Origin: Acidobacteriota bacterium
GTDB taxonomy: Bacteria; Acidobacteriota; Terriglobia; UBA7540
Length of the DNA stretch: 64,000 bases
Reading direction: 5' to 3'
Assembly: GCA_021838785.1 (NCBI GenBank)
Contig: JAKCCV010000011.1
Coordinates: forward strand, 55,663 to 119,662
Part shown: in pieces, positions 1-8,668 of the stretch
Layout: every line of letters begins with the position of its first letter
How positions within the stretch are numbered: the first letter of the stretch is position 1
The notes under the pieces: model-generated
Database searches by the model: none
What the model was told of the DNA's origin: nothing
What the model saw: the letters and a program-made list of their open reading frames with translations, nothing else
Made by a program: the position numbers and the translations under genes

Positions 1-58
1 CGACGCCCGAAGGCATTGGGTCAAGCGCATAGGTAGCATCGAGCGCAATGGTGGCCAT
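1..58 (-). CDS. Partial glycosyltransferase N-terminus (runs off left edge)
   Basis: An ATG at 58 on the minus strand opens a frame of 19 codons before the window ends. It reads MATIALDATYALDPMPSGV. A hydrophobic strand followed by 'D-A-T-Y...P-S-G-V' is how many GT4-fold family 1 glycosyltransferases begin: first beta strand, then the glycine-containing donor/acceptor loop. No clear Shine-Dalgarno is visible. Envelope-sugar genes lie about 8 kb away, which fits but does not prove the role. The call rests on 19 residues only. Confidence 0.45.
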   Translation of the reverse strand, partial: MATIALDATYALDPMPSGV

Positions 59-260
59 GAGCGAACCACTTCGGATTCTAGCAAAAGTTGCGCTCCAAGC
101 GGCGCTTGCCCCCACTTGAAATCCCGTGTGAGAAGGCCAACGTAGAACCACATGGTAAATTGCCCCGCACCGTCGAGGCCATGAGCTCGAAGGATTGAGG
201 CAGACCGGTGCGCGCACGATGTCAGGAGGTCATTGAGAGCACTGGCTTGATGCCGCCTTG

Positions 261-281
261 GACGCGGCGTTCGCCGGCGTC
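261..281 (-). terminator. GC-rich hairpin beyond the end of the first sigma-54 activator
   Basis: The 21-nt segment folds into about 9 pairs with one bulge and a very tight loop, 12 bp beyond the stop codon at 293. There is no T-run, so it is at best a weak or factor-assisted terminator. The rest of 59-292 shows no gene I can support. Confidence 0.25.
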
Positions 282-292
282 GTCAGCTTAGC

Positions 293-1648
293 TTAGCGGT
301 GAGCCGCCGAACGGCCTGGGTTTTCGAGCCGGTATTCTTTGACCTTGCGATAGAGGGTGGTCTTACCGATACCCAAAAGTTTCGCCGCCCGCAGGCAGTT
401 GCCCTCGGCAGCATCCAGGGCTTCGAGGATAGCGCGTTTTTCGACCTGTTCCAGCGTTGGAACTGCCGTTGGTTCCCTTGCCCACAGGCCATATTGCAGA
501 CTGGAAGGCAAATCGTGAAGCTGGATTTCGCGGCCTGAGCCCAAGGTGACAGCCCGTTGAATACAATTCTCTAGTTCGCGCACGTTCCCCGGCCAGTCAT
601 AACCCATGAGGCAGGTGAGCGCCTCGCGGGAGATATCTTCGATGGGGCTACCTTCTCCGGTGAAGCGCCGCAGAAAGTGATATGCGAGCGCGGGAATGTC
701 TTCCTTCCGTTCCCGCAGTGGTGGCAACTTAATGGAAACTACGTTCAAGCGAAAGAAAAGGTCTTTGCGAAAGGTTCCCTGAGTGATGGCACCCTCCAGA
801 TGCCGGTTGGTGCCAGCCATCACGCGGGCCTGCAAGGGAAGCCTCTGGTTGCTTCCGACAGGTCGGACTTCTCTTTCCTGCAAAACGCGGAGCAGCTTGG
901 CCTGCAATTCAAGGGGGAGCTCGCCGATTTCATCCAGGAAGACCGTGCCTTTGCCTGCGGCCAGCAATAAACCGGTGCGATTCTGATGCGCGCCGGTGAA
1001 GGCGCCGCGCACGTGGCCAAAAAGTTCACTTTCGATGAGATGAGCGGAGAGCGCGCCGCAATCCACCGGAACGAAGGGTTCTTGGCTGGCGGGTCCTAGC
1101 GCGTGAATGGCCCGAGCCACCAGCTCTTTGCCTGTCCCGCTTTCTCCAAGGATCAGAACTGGGTGACGGGCCGAAGCAACCTTGACGATCAGATCGTAAA
1201 CTCGCTGCATTTTGGCCGAGGAGCCGACCAGCCCCTCTAACTCAAGACGAGCCTGGAGGCGCTTGCGCAGCAGCGCGTTCTCCTGATTCAGCATTTTTCT
1301 TTCGAGGGCGCGTTGGAGGGTCGAACTCAGCTCCTCGGCGCTGAAGGGCTTTTGGATGCGCTCCAAAATGTTGCCGGGAAGCGCTCCTCCCATCTCGCGG
1401 GTTGAATTGCCGCGGCCGACTAAGATGATGTCCAACGGACGGGCGGTCTTGTGAAAGACGGCCGAGCCATCGAGTCCGGAAAAGGATTCATCTACCCAAA
1501 GGACGTCGGCGTCACCCCGCGCGAGAGCCTGCTGCAAGCGAGCGATGGAATCCACCACGGTGGCCTGGTGTCCCAGATGCCTCAGCACCTGCTGGCAGAG
1601 ACTTGCCGAAGTCAGATCGCGGTCAGCAATTAAGATTCGATAGGCCAT
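293..1648 (-). CDS. Sigma-54-dependent response regulator (NtrC family), degenerate receiver
   Basis: A DNA-binding activator of sigma-54 RNA polymerase. Receiver domain (about 1-115) keeps the phospho-acceptor-position Asp (D53, in 'VDESFSGLDG') and the late Lys ('IQKPF'), but the usual Thr/Ser after the fourth strand is Val ('IILVGRG'), so phospho-switching may be altered. AAA+ domain: Walker A GESGTGKE (168-175), the sigma-54-contacting GAFTGA loop (215-220), Walker B 'VFLDEIGE'. The C-terminus carries a Fis-type helix-turn-helix ('RAAKLLGIGKTTLYRK'). An upstream TTG at 1672 would add 8 residues, but the ATG at 1648 places the receiver strand at the usual position and is preferred. Divergent from a second regulator of the same class that sits with a kinase; this one has no kinase beside it. 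Confidence 0.9.
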   Translation of the reverse strand: MAYRILIADRDLTSASLCQQVLRHLGHQATVVDSIARLQQALARGDADVLWVDESFSGLDGSAVFHKTARPLDIILVGRGNSTREMGGALPGNILERIQKPFSAEELSSTLQRALERKMLNQENALLRKRLQARLELEGLVGSSAKMQRVYDLIVKVASARHPVLILGESGTGKELVARAIHALGPASQEPFVPVDCGALSAHLIESELFGHVRGAFTGAHQNRTGLLLAAGKGTVFLDEIGELPLELQAKLLRVLQEREVRPVGSNQRLPLQARVMAGTNRHLEGAITQGTFRKDLFFRLNVVSIKLPPLRERKEDIPALAYHFLRRFTGEGSPIEDISREALTCLMGYDWPGNVRELENCIQRAVTLGSGREIQLHDLPSSLQYGLWAREPTAVPTLEQVEKRAILEALDAAEGNCLRAAKLLGIGKTTLYRKVKEYRLENPGRSAAHR

Positions 1649-1957
1649 AGTCCGCGCACCACGATGCTGCAAGCCATGGCGGCTTAGTTACTATAACGCT
1701 TAAATAACCCAAGTCAACTCCGGATAGCCGGGGGCAAAGCGTGTGCCGAAACTATCAGCCTTCAGGGAGCTTCTGTGTCAAACTGAAGAGCGTTGGCGGC
1801 ACGAAGGTGCAAGGTCGCCAGCCTGCGGCGAGTCGCGTATAATTGACGACTGAGGCCACATCGGTAGCCCAAGAAAAGCAGCGGCGAGGTGGGCATGCGG
1901 AGGCGCGGCACAAAGCGCGCGGCGTGGCCGGGCTAAAACCCAGAGGGGAGCCAGCGA
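1649..1957. other. Divergent intergenic region between two sigma-54 activators
   Basis: This 309-bp gap holds the promoter described at 1690-1717 and, presumably, the plus-strand promoter of the regulator-kinase operon, which I could not locate. A sequence near 1793-1806 resembles a -24/-12 element but its GG-to-GC spacing is one base short, so it is not called. No small gene is supported. Confidence 0.4.
1690..1717 (-). promoter_or_regulatory. Probable sigma-70 promoter of the minus-strand sigma-54 activator
   Basis: Read on the minus strand, TTGACT (1717-1712) and TATAGT (1695-1690) are separated by 16 nt. This would give a leader of about 35 nt before the ATG at 1648. It matches consensus at 5 of 6 positions in each box. 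Confidence 0.5.
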
Positions 1958-3331
1958 GTGGAGAAGGGTGAACGCATTTTGGTCGTGGATGACGAGCCTC
2001 ACGAGTGCGAGGCGCTGGCAGAACTCATCGCCGCTTGGGGCTACGACAGCCGGTCGGCAGCGACGGCGGAGGAGGCCTTGGCTTTGGTGGCTGCGTTTAA
2101 CCCGGTCGTGGTTATTTCCGACCTGCGGCTGCCGGGGCTGAGCGGCATGGACCTGCTGAAGCGGGTTCGAGAGTCCGATCCCGAGGTGGGTTTCATCATG
2201 CTGACGGGACAAGCCAGCATTGAAGAAGCCGTAGAAGCGACCAAGCTCGGAGCCTTCAACTTTTTGGAAAAGCCCATCCATCCCAAACGTCTCCAGGTGG
2301 AGCTGCGCAACTGCTTGCAAAGGCACGATAGCCTTCGCCAACTTGAAGTGGCCCACCGTCGCTTGCGGGAAGCAGGAATCCTGGGAAGTTTGGTTGGGCG
2401 ATCGAAGGCTATGCAGGAAATCATGGCCATTCTGAGCCAGGTGGCGCCTTCTCGAGCCTCCGTCTTCATTACCGGTGAGAGCGGAACGGGGAAGGAGCTG
2501 GCGGCGCGGACCTTGCATGACCTGAGTCCGCGGCGCTCCCGGCCCTTCGTGGCGGTCAACTGCGCCGCCATTCCCGAAACCCTGATGGAAAGCGAGATTT
2601 TCGGCCACGAAAAAGGTGCGTTCACCGGCGCCGTGGAGCGGCGGATTGGGTGCTTTGAGTTGGCGGACGGCGGGACGCTGTTGCTCGATGAGATCGGAGA
2701 AATGCCTTTGCAGACGCAAGCCAAGCTTCTACGCGTGCTGGAGGATTCCAAGCTACGGCGGTTAGGCAGCAAATCGGAAATCACGGTGGACGTGCGGGTG
2801 GTCGCCGCCACCAACAAGGTTGCCGAGGACGCCGTCGCCAAAGGCCATTTGCGCCAGGACCTGTACTATCGCTTGAATGTGGTCCGGATTACCATGCCAC
2901 CCCTCCGAGAGCATTTGGAGGACCTCGAAGATTTGATTCAGGCGCTTGTGAATGACTTAAACCGGAAGCATCAGCGGAACGTCCGAGGCGTGGATGAAAG
3001 CGTGCTCGAGGTATTCCGCCGCCACTCCTGGCCCGGCAATGTGCGGGAGCTCCGTAACACGCTGGAGCGGATGGTCGTTCTGTCCAAGGGTGGTGATGTG
3101 CTTGGGCAAAGCGACTTGCCGCCCGATTTCGGGCGGTCTCAGCCGGTGAGCGGCGCTGACGAGCTTCGGCTCCGCCCCGGCATGACGGTGGAGGAAGCCG
3201 AGCGAAAACTGATTTTTGAGACCCTAGCTTTCACCTCTCACAACAAGACGCGGGCGGCCGAGATGCTCGGCATCAGCCTTAAAACCCTCCACAACAAATT
3301 GAAGGATTATGAGGCTCAGCCTCAAAGCTAA
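1958..3331 (+). CDS. Sigma-54-dependent response regulator (NtrC/AtoC family)
   Basis: A complete three-domain activator of 457 aa. Receiver domain with acidic pair 'VVDDE', phospho-acceptor D55 ('VISDLRLPG'), the switch Thr ('IMLTGQ') and Lys ('EKP'). AAA+ domain: GESGTGKE (173-180), GAFTGA, 'LLLDEIGE', and the arginine-rich sensor region 'RQDLYYRLNVV'. C-terminal Fis-type helix-turn-helix ('RAAEMLGISLKTLHNK'). The start is GTG, chosen because a GAGGGGA-like ribosome site (1942-1949) lies about 8 nt upstream. The end overlaps the next gene, a sensor histidine kinase, by 23 bp, so the two are almost certainly a translationally coupled two-component system. Target promoters are not evident. 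Confidence 0.95.
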   Translation: MEKGERILVVDDEPHECEALAELIAAWGYDSRSAATAEEALALVAAFNPVVVISDLRLPGLSGMDLLKRVRESDPEVGFIMLTGQASIEEAVEATKLGAFNFLEKPIHPKRLQVELRNCLQRHDSLRQLEVAHRRLREAGILGSLVGRSKAMQEIMAILSQVAPSRASVFITGESGTGKELAARTLHDLSPRRSRPFVAVNCAAIPETLMESEIFGHEKGAFTGAVERRIGCFELADGGTLLLDEIGEMPLQTQAKLLRVLEDSKLRRLGSKSEITVDVRVVAATNKVAEDAVAKGHLRQDLYYRLNVVRITMPPLREHLEDLEDLIQALVNDLNRKHQRNVRGVDESVLEVFRRHSWPGNVRELRNTLERMVVLSKGGDVLGQSDLPPDFGRSQPVSGADELRLRPGMTVEEAERKLIFETLAFTSHNKTRAAEMLGISLKTLHNKLKDYEAQPQS

Positions 3332-5153
3332 ACTAACGGCCGCCATCTCCCTGCTGGTTTTGCTGGTGGTTCTGGCCATTTCTGTGGTCTATCTCTCCCG
3401 CCTCACGCATCAGGCATTAGCGGAGGTTGGACGCAAGGGAGAGGATCTGGCGCACGAGGTTTACGAACAAGCCCGCAGCGTGCTGGCCCACAGCGAGCTT
3501 CCTCCCGGCACCAATCCGCTCGACTCCAAGGCCATTCTGGCGTTTGTGCAATCACGGCTCTCCCAGGATCGCGGCCTCAACACGCTTCTCAACTCCGCCG
3601 TTGGCTATTCCGCGACCATCTATAATGTGGTCATCACGGATGCCGGTGGAACGGTGCTCGTGGATAACAATCCCGCTGAGATTGGGGAGCGCTATCAGCC
3701 TCCGCCGGCCTTCCGGGACCTGCTGAACGCCGGCATCGTGCGGCAAATCGAGGTGATCTATGGGCGCCCGCGCGTTTATGAGGTAACGTTGCCGGTGGCC
3801 CTAGGCACCGAGCCGTTAACAGTGCGCGTGGGTGTCTCCACCATCTTTCTGCGTCAGGAGCTCACGCCGGAGCTTCGGAGGGGTCTCGGTCTGGCTGCGC
3901 TGGCCATTCTTTTGGCGACGCTGACCGCGAGCCTGCTCTCCTATCAGCTATTGCGGCCCCTTGAAACCATTACTCGCAGCGTCGCCCAGATGGCGCAGGG
4001 AGAAAGCGCGGAGCCCTTGCCGCTCCACCGCCGCGATGAATGGGGCGTCCTATCTTCGCGGTTGAATATGTTGGGCGAGCAAATCCGCGGTGAAAAAGGC
4101 GCCTATCAAAAGCTGAAGGATAACCTCAACCAATTGCTCTCCAATTTGAATGAGGGTTTGATGCTGTTTGACAAGGACGATTGCCTGGTTTTAGTCACCC
4201 CGACAGCGGCGCGGTTTTTAGGCACGCCGCTGGAGCGGCTAATGCAGCGTCGTGTGGAGGAGGTCTTTTCAGCAGAACGGCCGCTCGACCGGGCTGTTCG
4301 AGAGGCATTTCGGGCGGGCCAACCGTCGCTCTGGCCCTCGCTTCCCGTCGAAGGCTCGGAGGGAATCCGGAAGGCGGCGGTGAGCGTTCAATTCGCGGCG
4401 AGGGACGGTGAGCGGGTGGGAACCTTGGTCACGCTGCGCGATGCCTCGCGTCAGGCTGAGTTGGTCCATCAAGTTGACAACACGGCGAAACTGGCCGCCC
4501 TGAGCCGCATCATGTCCGGCGTGGCTCACGAAGTCAAAAATCCCTTAAATGCCATGAGCCTTCAAATCGAGGTCCTTAAGACGAAGCTGACCGGCCAAGG
4601 CGCTGCCGTGGACGCGCACCTCAGTGTTCTCTCGCAGGAAATTCAGCGGTTGAATCGAGTCGTAAAGACTTTCCTCGATTTCACTCATCCCATCGAGTTG
4701 CACCGGTCTCCCACGGACATCGTTCGGCTGGTCCGCGACGTGTTGGCCTTGGCCGAGCCTCACGCCAACAAAAACCACGTCCGTATGATGGTTGAAGCCA
4801 ACGGCTCATTGCCCTTCGTTTTCGCCGACGCGGACTTGCTTAAACAGGCTTTGTTGAATTTGGTCATCAACGCCTGCCAGGCCATGCCTTCGGGCGGCGA
4901 ACTGAAGGTCCGGCCTCGATGCGCCGGCGACCGGATAGAAGTGGAAGTGGCCGACCAAGGCGTGGGTATTCCTCCAGAGGTTCAACAGCACATCTTTGAG
5001 TTGTTCTATACCACCAAGCCGGGAGGAACGGGCATCGGCCTGGCCATGACCTACCGCATCGTTCAACTTCACAACGGGGCGATTGACTTTACCAGCGAGC
5101 CGAACCGCGGCACGACGTTCCGGATTTCTCTCCCCCTTCAACCGACCTCCTAG
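3309..5153 (+). CDS. Membrane sensor histidine kinase (NtrB-like, HAMP-PAS)
   Basis: The 614-aa partner kinase of the regulator just upstream (23-bp overlap). Order: transmembrane helix about 9-30, an extracytoplasmic sensing domain of about 160 residues, second helix about 193-215, HAMP linker, PAS-like domain ('LNEGLMLFDKDDCLVLV'), then the HisKA phospho-acceptor helix with His407 in 'GVAHEVKNPLNAM'. The GHKL ATPase domain shows N box 'NLVINACQAMP', G1 'DQGVGIP' and G2 'GTGIGLAM'. It should autophosphorylate in response to a periplasmic signal and pass phosphate to D55 of the regulator. The ligand cannot be told from sequence. Confidence 0.93.
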   Translation: MRLSLKAKLTAAISLLVLLVVLAISVVYLSRLTHQALAEVGRKGEDLAHEVYEQARSVLAHSELPPGTNPLDSKAILAFVQSRLSQDRGLNTLLNSAVGYSATIYNVVITDAGGTVLVDNNPAEIGERYQPPPAFRDLLNAGIVRQIEVIYGRPRVYEVTLPVALGTEPLTVRVGVSTIFLRQELTPELRRGLGLAALAILLATLTASLLSYQLLRPLETITRSVAQMAQGESAEPLPLHRRDEWGVLSSRLNMLGEQIRGEKGAYQKLKDNLNQLLSNLNEGLMLFDKDDCLVLVTPTAARFLGTPLERLMQRRVEEVFSAERPLDRAVREAFRAGQPSLWPSLPVEGSEGIRKAAVSVQFAARDGERVGTLVTLRDASRQAELVHQVDNTAKLAALSRIMSGVAHEVKNPLNAMSLQIEVLKTKLTGQGAAVDAHLSVLSQEIQRLNRVVKTFLDFTHPIELHRSPTDIVRLVRDVLALAEPHANKNHVRMMVEANGSLPFVFADADLLKQALLNLVINACQAMPSGGELKVRPRCAGDRIEVEVADQGVGIPPEVQQHIFELFYTTKPGGTGIGLAMTYRIVQLHNGAIDFTSEPNRGTTFRISLPLQPTS

Positions 5154-5283
5154 GCCACTACCCAAACACAGGGTGGGGGAGTAAGATGAGGCAGACGGGT
5201 TATCGGTCGGAGGACAAACTCACACAGGACCGACCCCGTGGGAGAGACCGCCGAACGGGGCATTTCAACCGGCAGGAGGAGCC

Positions 5284-5649
5284 ATGCCATTCAAAAAGAT
5301 CGCGAAGTTCTTCGGGGAACCCGCGCCGCACATCTCGCGCGAGGAGGCGATGAGCGTCTTCAAGCGCGACCACTTCAAGTGCCAGTATTGCGGCCTGGAT
5401 GGGCTGCACAACTTCTCAAACTGGCTGATTCTGACCATTGACCACGTGCATCCTCACGCCAAGGGTGGAAGCCGCCACATGGAAAACTTGGTCACGTGTT
5501 GTCAGCCCTGCAATATTCTCAAAGGCCATCGCGTTTTCTCCTCGCGCGAAGCCGCCAAGAAGTTCGTGCTGGAGAAGCGCGAGGAATGGCATCGCGTCTT
5601 TCAGGAGCAAGTCAAATCGCACGGCAGCAGCCGCGCCTCGACCGCGTGA
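5284..5649 (+). CDS. HNH endonuclease domain protein
   Basis: A 121-aa single-domain HNH protein. Cys33-x2-Cys36 ('CQYCG') and Cys73-x2-Cys76 ('CQPC') form the structural zinc site that pins the beta-beta-alpha-metal fold; Asp53-His54 ('IDHVHP') and Asn68 ('ENLV') are the likely catalytic residues. A strong AGGAGGA (5275-5281) sits just upstream of the ATG. Stand-alone HNH proteins of this size occur widely in bacteria and their role is mostly unknown; some derive from mobile introns or restriction systems. Neighbours give no hint of a restriction or intron context here. Confidence 0.85.
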   Translation: MPFKKIAKFFGEPAPHISREEAMSVFKRDHFKCQYCGLDGLHNFSNWLILTIDHVHPHAKGGSRHMENLVTCCQPCNILKGHRVFSSREAAKKFVLEKREEWHRVFQEQVKSHGSSRASTA

Positions 5650-5781
5650 ATCGGTGGCGACGGCGCGGACAAGCTCAAGCAGGAAGGAAGGCGCGCCTGA
5701 GTTTCCACATTGAGCAAGGGGGCGGAAAACTGCGCCGTCCGCCCTGCAGCAGATTGAATCGTTTGTTTGAGGAAGAAAAGG

Positions 5782-6888
5782 GTGCCTGTGGGGCGGCTTC
5801 CTATTCCTTTCCATGCGGGTCGTGAAGGGCCAACCAGCGTTCTGCGGGGCGCGTCTTCTTCGCTCTCGGAAGCGTTCATCCGGGCCTGGCACGATACGCT
5901 CGATCTGCTGGTTCGGCCGTTCCATACAAGGCGTTGGGTTAAATTAAGCGCGGTTTGCCTGGTTCTGGGCGGCGGCGCGCCCACGGCGGCCTTCAACTGG
6001 ATGGTCGGTGTTTTACCCGGGCACTTCCAACTCCGTTCCTGGGCCTTGAAGGCCAAGGCCTACGGCGCAGAACACTCCTGGCTGCTGATTCCCTCTTTGA
6101 TCCTTCTGCTTTCAAGCGGCCTCGGCTTGCTGTATCTTCGCGCCCAAGGGCGGTTCATCCTCGTGGACGCCGTGGCGCGAAAGGACATTCGGATTCGGAG
6201 AGCTTGGATGTGGAACCGTGGCGTGACCCATTCTTACTTCCGATTTCTGCTTGGCTTGCTGTTGGTAGTGGGAAGCGTGTTAGGAGCCATGGCTATCGCC
6301 GCCTTACCTTACTTGGAAGCGGGTGGCTCCAAGCCCTCCTGGGCATTTTCGTTGACCGTCGCGTTGCTTCTGGGCTGCGTCATCTTGGTGGGGACGCTAT
6401 CCGCATTGGCCATTACCCTAACGGATGATTTTGCCGTGCCCATGATGTACGTCGAGCGAATCTCCGTGGTCGCCGCGTGGTCTGAACTGATCCGGTTGAT
6501 ACGAAAAGAGCCGGCAACCTTTGGGCTGTACCTCATGGTTCGGGTGGGGCTGGCCATCCTTATTGGGACGGCCGTGCTGGTGTTGCTATTTCCGGCCCTG
6601 CTGGCCATCTTTTCTGGCGGCGTGCTGCTGGCAAGCGTCGTCATGCTTTCGCTGCGCGTGGCGGGGGCGGTCTGGACGTGGAACGCTGCCACGCTGACCT
6701 TAGCGCTCGTCGCAGCGACGATCCTCAGCAGCGTGCTGCTGGTGGCGCTGAGCGTTGCGGGGATGCCAGGCCAGGTCTTTCTCCAGAACTTCGCGATTCG
6801 GTTCATTGCCCCACGTTTTCCGTCTCTCGCTTATTTCCTCGAAGCTCAAGCGCCTGTTGGGTTCAATTCATCGTTGGGAGCGGCATGA
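5782..6888 (+). CDS. Multi-pass membrane protein of unknown function
   Basis: A protein of about 370 aa with about six hydrophobic segments (around 57-75, 103-122, 153-175, 195-222, 257-290 and 310-340), joined by basic loops such as 'RKDIRIRRAWMWNRG'. The pattern resembles the glycerophosphodiester-phosphodiesterase membrane-domain-like / DUF4013-like proteins, but I cannot confirm a family. No catalytic motif is visible. The start is uncertain: a TTG at 5767 and this GTG at 5782 are both in frame, and neither has a convincing ribosome site. A lipoprotein gene follows about 120 bp downstream. Confidence 0.7.
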   Translation: MPVGRLPIPFHAGREGPTSVLRGASSSLSEAFIRAWHDTLDLLVRPFHTRRWVKLSAVCLVLGGGAPTAAFNWMVGVLPGHFQLRSWALKAKAYGAEHSWLLIPSLILLLSSGLGLLYLRAQGRFILVDAVARKDIRIRRAWMWNRGVTHSYFRFLLGLLLVVGSVLGAMAIAALPYLEAGGSKPSWAFSLTVALLLGCVILVGTLSALAITLTDDFAVPMMYVERISVVAAWSELIRLIRKEPATFGLYLMVRVGLAILIGTAVLVLLFPALLAIFSGGVLLASVVMLSLRVAGAVWTWNAATLTLALVAATILSSVLLVALSVAGMPGQVFLQNFAIRFIAPRFPSLAYFLEAQAPVGFNSSLGAA

Positions 6889-7005
6889 CGTCATGCCGCC
6901 CTCACGAGGCGGCGGAGGTGCCGGCGGAACTCAACCTCGATAATCGGCTAGAGCGACCTCGGCTGCGCGTTGAGCCTGCCAGGGTGTTAAAATGAGTAGG
7001 CTTGA

Positions 7006-7533
7006 ATGCTTAAAAGATTAGGGACGGTATGGAGTTTGGCGTTGCTGTTTGGGGGTTGCCCCAAGCGGCAGACCACACCGCGCATTGTTTACATTCCAAC
7101 ACCGCCCGCTGCGACAAAGCCGACGACGACTGCCGTGCTCGTCATTCAGGAACCTGAACCGCCCGCGCCGGTGTCTCCGTCGCCTGCGCCGGGTGCCACG
7201 ATAACCCGCCGCCAAAGCCCAGCGCGCAGGAAGCCGCCCGCGCCTGCCATGCATCTTGAACCCATTCCCGTTCCCGCACTGGCGCCGCGAGAGAACTCGT
7301 CTCAACAAGTGGCGCTGCGAGATGCTATTCTTCGCTCCCAACGACAAGTGCAACAAGCTATTGACCGATTACACCGGGCGGGCCTGCCGGAGAATGAGCT
7401 GAGCACACTCGGTGGCGCTCAGGTTTTCCTGGCCCAATCCGTTCGCGCGCTTCAGGAGAACGACCTGCAAAGAGCCCTCAACCTAGTGCGGAAGGCGAAA
7501 CTGCTGGTCCAGGCGCTTCAAGGATCGCCATGA
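7006..7533 (+). CDS. Proline-rich lipoprotein with C-terminal helical domain
   Basis: A 175-aa protein. The N-terminus has a short basic region, a hydrophobic core and a lipobox ending at Cys18 ('LFGGC'), so it is probably lipid-anchored. Residues 25-90 are rich in Pro, Ala and Thr ('PEPPAPVSPSPAPG'), a likely periplasmic or wall-spanning linker. Residues 105-175 are predicted helical ('QRQVQQAIDRLHRAG', 'ALNLVRKAKLLVQAL'). This layout resembles small envelope lipoproteins, but no named family is recognised. Confidence 0.7.
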   Translation: MLKRLGTVWSLALLFGGCPKRQTTPRIVYIPTPPAATKPTTTAVLVIQEPEPPAPVSPSPAPGATITRRQSPARRKPPAPAMHLEPIPVPALAPRENSSQQVALRDAILRSQRQVQQAIDRLHRAGLPENELSTLGGAQVFLAQSVRALQENDLQRALNLVRKAKLLVQALQGSP

Positions 7534-7651
7534 ATTACGCGGAGGGATCCATCCGTCACGCGGTGGCCTGAGAACGCAGTTTGGAAGGCGAGTCGGGGTT
7601 CAGCGTATCCGCCCATGATCGTCATTTGAACTTCAATTAAGGAAACGAGCC

Positions 7652-7912
7652 ATGCCCCTCTATTTCTCTGCCCACACCACCGCTTGTCTCACAAAGCAAT
7701 CGCTTCGGGAGGTCATGCTCGGCCTGCTGGCAGCGCAGGAAGTCAAGGTCCGGAGCGTCGTCGCAAGCCAGATCGCGGGGCGCATGCTCATCGAAGTTGA
7801 GGCGGCCAACCAACCTTCTCTCGAGAATTTTCTCAGAGACCATAATCTCAATTGGGAATGGATTATGCGCATTGACCTCGAGGGCCGCGATCAAAGCATC
7901 ATCGAATACTGA
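7652..7912 (+). CDS. Small conserved-looking protein, unknown function
   Basis: An 86-aa acidic soluble protein starting at an ATG with AAGGAA (7639-7644) 7 nt upstream. Alternating hydrophobic/charged blocks ('GRMLIEVEAANQ', 'NLNWEWIMRIDLEG') suggest a small alpha/beta fold, perhaps ferredoxin-like. It has two His/Cys near the N-terminus ('SAHTTACL') but no recognisable motif. It stands alone between a lipoprotein gene and the convergent transglutaminase-like gene. Confidence 0.6.
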   Translation: MPLYFSAHTTACLTKQSLREVMLGLLAAQEVKVRSVVASQIAGRMLIEVEAANQPSLENFLRDHNLNWEWIMRIDLEGRDQSIIEY

Positions 7913-7993
7913 CCACACCATAGGCTGATTCGCTCGTGATGACGTTCGACGACGCGCGCGAACGAAAACATCCCCGACCCGAATGGCCCGGGA

Positions 7994-8668
7994 TTACATC
8001 CACCGCTCCTGATGCTCGTAGAAATCGGGAATGCGATGGGGATACTTCTGCTTGAAGGCGCAATAACGAGCCAGCGTGGCACGATAACGCCGGTCAGAGG
8101 TTGGAAGCTTTCGATGCGGCATGTGGATAAGCGCCTTTTCGACCTGCCACACATTGCGCTCGGAGAGCCTCCAATCACAACGAACCAGATCCCTGAGATC
8201 CGCCACCCCATAGCCGGTAATGCGTCCCTTGCCGTCCACGTAGGGATCCACATAGCTATAGACCAAATTTCGCAGAGTCCGGAACACGGGTTTGCGACCG
8301 TGGAGGCCGAAGTCGCGCGACCTTGCCACCGACCCCCACCGACCACGCAGCCGAAACACAAACACAACATGGTCAAGGTCATCCTGCGATTCCATATCCA
8401 GCAGGAGCGGCGGGTAGCCGTGCTGCTCCAGAATCGCCGCAGCAGCCAGCGCAGCCTCCAGACAATGCGCTTCCCAATGAGCGACGACGCCGCGAAAGGT
8501 TCGCAGGGTTTCGCCGGTTTTCTCGTAGTTATAGGGCAGATTTCTCAGAAAACTTTGGACTTGCTCCGGCGTCCGAAGAGCACGGACAATGCCCCATTCC
8601 TTCGGTAGGAAACCCTCGCGGGGCGGAGGAAGGCTCGGGCGCAATCGTCCTTGATGCTTGCTCTTCAT
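7994..8668 (-). CDS. Transglutaminase-fold (cysteine protease-like) protein coupled to asparagine synthase
   Basis: 224 aa from the ATG at 8668. A papain/transglutaminase-type triad can be read in order: Cys69 at a helix start ('EAHCLEAALAAAAILEQHG'), His100 ('DDLDHVVFVF') and Asp119 ('VARSRDFG'). This resembles transglutaminase-core proteins used as peptidases or acyl transferases. An upstream in-frame start at 8767 would bury 99 bp in the preceding gene; the ATG at 8668 instead forms an ATGA overlap with the asparagine synthase stop, so it is preferred and implies coupled translation. The pairing recalls lasso-peptide B and C enzymes, but no signal-like or precursor-recognition domain is seen. 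Substrate unknown. Confidence 0.75.
   Translation of the reverse strand: MKSKHQGRLRPSLPPPREGFLPKEWGIVRALRTPEQVQSFLRNLPYNYEKTGETLRTFRGVVAHWEAHCLEAALAAAAILEQHGYPPLLLDMESQDDLDHVVFVFRLRGRWGSVARSRDFGLHGRKPVFRTLRNLVYSYVDPYVDGKGRITGYGVADLRDLVRCDWRLSERNVWQVEKALIHMPHRKLPTSDRRYRATLARYCAFKQKYPHRIPDFYEHQERWM

Noticed and set aside
1793..1806. Sigma-54-type promoter (GGCAC...TGCA)
   Set aside because: The GG to GC spacing is 9 rather than 10 bp, so the match fails.
1778..2719. Long open frame (313 codons) on the minus strand
   Set aside because: It lies opposite the receiver and AAA+ coding region of the sigma-54 activator, has no domain and a proline/His-rich composition typical of an antisense shadow.
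8665..8668. Full lasso-peptide cluster
   Set aside because: No precursor gene, no recognition-element protein, and the AsnB keeps its glutaminase Cys; kept only as a weak analogy.
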